Assembly (NCBI GenBank): GCA_049325275.1
Contig: JBMOLU010000001.1
Coordinates: 372,001-436,000, forward strand
Length of the DNA: 64,000 nucleotides
Reading direction: 5' to 3'
Origin: CAIQJJ01 sp049325275
Lineage (GTDB): Bacteria > Chloroflexota > Anaerolineae > Anaerolineales > UBA4823
Part shown: one piece after another, positions 62,409 to 64,000 of the stretch
How positions within the stretch are numbered: position 1 is the first letter of the stretch
Layout of the letters: every line of letters starts with the position of its first letter
Translations under genes and position numbers: made by a program
Notes under the pieces: model-generated
Databases searched by the model: none
What the model was told of the DNA's origin: nothing
What the model saw: only the letters and a program-made list of their open reading frames with translations

Positions 62409-64000
62409 TTACTCCCGAATCAAATTCCAGCCCAGCGTCGCCGAACAGAGATCACTCACAGGCCCATTTTCTAGAACATCAACAAAAAAGGCCAGGTAAG
62501 AGGAACCGTTCCCTTGAAAAGGCAGCTCAAACGTCGTTTGTGGTGGGAACCGTTTCACGGTTTCCGAATCGAGCATCCTTCCGAAGCCGTCTATCATTCT
62601 TACTTCGAGGGATACACCGGCGCAAGCGTCTTCTTTGAAATCTATTGAACCGGCAAGCAGGCCATCATCGGGCGCCACATCGCTGTAGAGGAAAGCAACC
62701 GGGGAAACACCCTGATAGGCACCGGGGTTGAAGTCAAAACTGTAGATGCCACCCTGGTAGGATACTCTCGCTCTTCTTGGATCAAGGCTGATCCAATTCA
62801 ATTGACTTCCAGGATGAATGCCAACCTGTTTTCTCATGGCATCAAAGGTACGTATAGCCGTTTGCCAGCCAGTGGTTCTTATCCGATGATAGATATGCAG
62901 GACCGCACCAGCTTCTAAAGGGAACTGCTCTGGAAGCGCAACGAAATCTTCGGCGAATTCCCATCGTTCTTCGAAGGCATCGACAACGACCTGGACCACT
63001 TGCTGTTCTTCGGGGCGCATGTGAAACTGATAAGGCGTTGTTACAATCACATAGTCCGCTTGTAACAGGAGTTCCAGGGGATAAAAATCGCGCGAATCTG
63101 CCTGAGGCGTTTCCAAAACATTGAGGAGAGGCTGCTCCCAACCATACAGCGCCCGTTCAGCTTTCTGCAAGAGATTAAAGTTCATCAAGTAAGAAGAATC
63201 TGCAACATAAATCGGCGACTGTGGTGAGACGGTAGTGCGTAAAACATCGACCAGATGAACGACGGTGTCATAATTGGGCCGCGTCAAAGGCGGATAGCTG
63301 CGCGGCAATGCAGACCGCAAGGCGGGAAGTATTTCCACATAAGAAAACCCGACATAAGCATTGACGGCCAAGAGAGTGACATAAAGCGCCGAAGCGAGCA
63401 ACAGCAGCAGTCTATGCGCATGGAAGCATCTAAAGATTACAAAAGCCAGCGCAGACAGCCCGGTCAAAACGAAGAACGTCGTATGCAACGTATAGTGAAC
63501 ACCAAACTGGCGAGCAGCGAACGCCCACGTGATAAGAGAAAGACTTCCGACCATTCCCACAAAAAAGATCACCCGTGTTTGCGTCACTTGCAATGCAATA
63601 CTAGCAAAGATTCCCGTTGCAACAAGGAGCCAGATGATCCATCCATACTGAACGAAAAAGTAGTACAAAACATTGCGTGGCGATTCGACGTACGATGCAT
63701 ATAAATCTAAATAGTCAACCGTAAAAGCGCGCTTCAGGAGCGGACGTGCGATCAGCCATAAGGTAACAAATGAAACCGCGCTCGCAGCGAGAACGCGACC
63801 GCACACCATCAGCAAGGCGGACCATGGCTTAATCAGCTTCTGGCGTACTTTTTGGGTAGAGAGCCATCCAAGCTGAAAAGTCAGCGCCAGATAGAAAGCA
63901 GCCACACCATAAGCAAAGTGGCGTCGGAAGAGGATCGCCAAAGCGGTTAATATACCGATCGAAACGATTTGCCACCAAGCTTTCAACTCCAAATCGTAGA
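62409..64000 (-). CDS. GT39-like membrane protein (5' part outside window)
   Basis: The frame is open to the right edge (Asp and Tyr codons precede the TTG at 63992), so the N-terminal part is missing. It begins inside a TM bundle (LTALAILFRRHFAYGVAAFY) and has about six further helices. An extracytoplasmic region of about 300 residues follows, ending in a beta domain (SLEVRMIDGFGRML, SYLAFFVDVLENG). It resembles the GT-C proteins at 30031 and 33504. Function is probably glycosyl transfer at the cell surface. Confidence 0.6.
   Translation of the reverse strand, partial: YDLELKAWWQIVSIGILTALAILFRRHFAYGVAAFYLALTFQLGWLSTQKVRQKLIKPWSALLMVCGRVLAASAVSFVTLWLIARPLLKRAFTVDYLDLYASYVESPRNVLYYFFVQYGWIIWLLVATGIFASIALQVTQTRVIFFVGMVGSLSLITWAFAARQFGVHYTLHTTFFVLTGLSALAFVIFRCFHAHRLLLLLASALYVTLLAVNAYVGFSYVEILPALRSALPRSYPPLTRPNYDTVVHLVDVLRTTVSPQSPIYVADSSYLMNFNLLQKAERALYGWEQPLLNVLETPQADSRDFYPLELLLQADYVIVTTPYQFHMRPEEQQVVQVVVDAFEERWEFAEDFVALPEQFPLEAGAVLHIYHRIRTTGWQTAIRTFDAMRKQVGIHPGSQLNWISLDPRRARVSYQGGIYSFDFNPGAYQGVSPVAFLYSDVAPDDGLLAGSIDFKEDACAGVSLEVRMIDGFGRMLDSETVKRFPPQTTFELPFQGNGSSYLAFFVDVLENGPVSDLCSATLGWNLIRE

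Overview
The window is a 64 kb piece of a moderately GC-rich bacterial chromosome. Gene content suggests a Chloroflexota bacterium (Anaerolineae/Caldilineae-like). This rests on a PyrF-PyrE fusion, a propionyl/acetyl-CoA carboxylase operon, a branched-chain amino acid ABC operon, V4R and Roadblock proteins, large YfhO and GT39-like membrane proteins, a SARP/AfsR-type regulator and RHS proteins with Pro-Thr linkers. That placement is inference from gene families; no rRNA or tRNA gene was found in the window.

Layout. 1-2.7 kb: the 3' part of an RHS-repeat protein with three 117-residue modules and an AT-rich variable tip. 3.1-6.7 kb: an AfsR-like regulator. 6.9-9.9 kb: an eroded accessory zone holding an IS1634-type transposase fragment, a truncated isomerase, small orphan ORFs and two copies of a dispersed repeat. 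9.8-11.7 kb: rsgA with a leader that has a consensus-like promoter, a 22-codon ORF and tandem terminators, translationally coupled to an RNHCP-domain gene. 11.8-20.2 kb (minus strand): a tungstate ABC transporter (tupABC), then an ABC-ATPase/LytTR fusion whose ATPase motifs are all degenerate, then a LytTR-type operator/promoter and a small NatAB-like ABC exporter operon, then two CPBP proteases (one truncated). 20.2-22.2 kb: a Roadblock, V4R and REC/degenerate-GGDEF signalling operon. 22.2-24.9 kb: pyrimidine genes (pyrF-pyrE fusion, pyrD). 24.9-29.2 kb: acyl-CoA carboxylase operon (carboxyltransferase, biotin carboxylase, biotin carrier) plus a CYTH phosphatase/cyclase-like gene. 29.2-36.1 kb: membrane proteins and GT39-like glycosyltransferases, one pseudogene and two more repeat copies. 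36.3-37.8 kb: selD, read through an in-frame UGA, with a small zinc-ribbon membrane protein. 37.8-43.1 kb: a LysM protein, a stand-alone CinA C-terminal amidohydrolase (pncC), an SAH/MTA-type deaminase fused to a CYTH-like domain, a Uma2 nuclease and a CinA whose own amidohydrolase domain looks dead. 43.2-48.8 kb: livKHMGF. 48.9-49.1 kb: a 21-bp tandem array. 49.1-51.6 kb: a cNMP-binding protein divergent from RNase J, which has a structured terminator-bearing leader. 51.7-64 kb (minus strand): pcm and surface-polysaccharide genes (O-antigen ligase, Wzz, GT2, GT4, YfhO, beta-helix protein, GT39-like).

The strongest unusual items are these: selD encoding selenocysteine at its catalytic position, which a start-codon search would truncate; the inactive-ABC/LytTR fusion next to its apparent paralogue and a candidate direct-repeat operator placed exactly upstream of a good promoter; the deaminase-CYTH fusion; a family of MITE-like dispersed elements (five copies) with related ends and variable hairpins; and terminator-containing leaders in front of rsgA and rnj. 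Sequence-derived statements were made by eye; no search or folding program was run.
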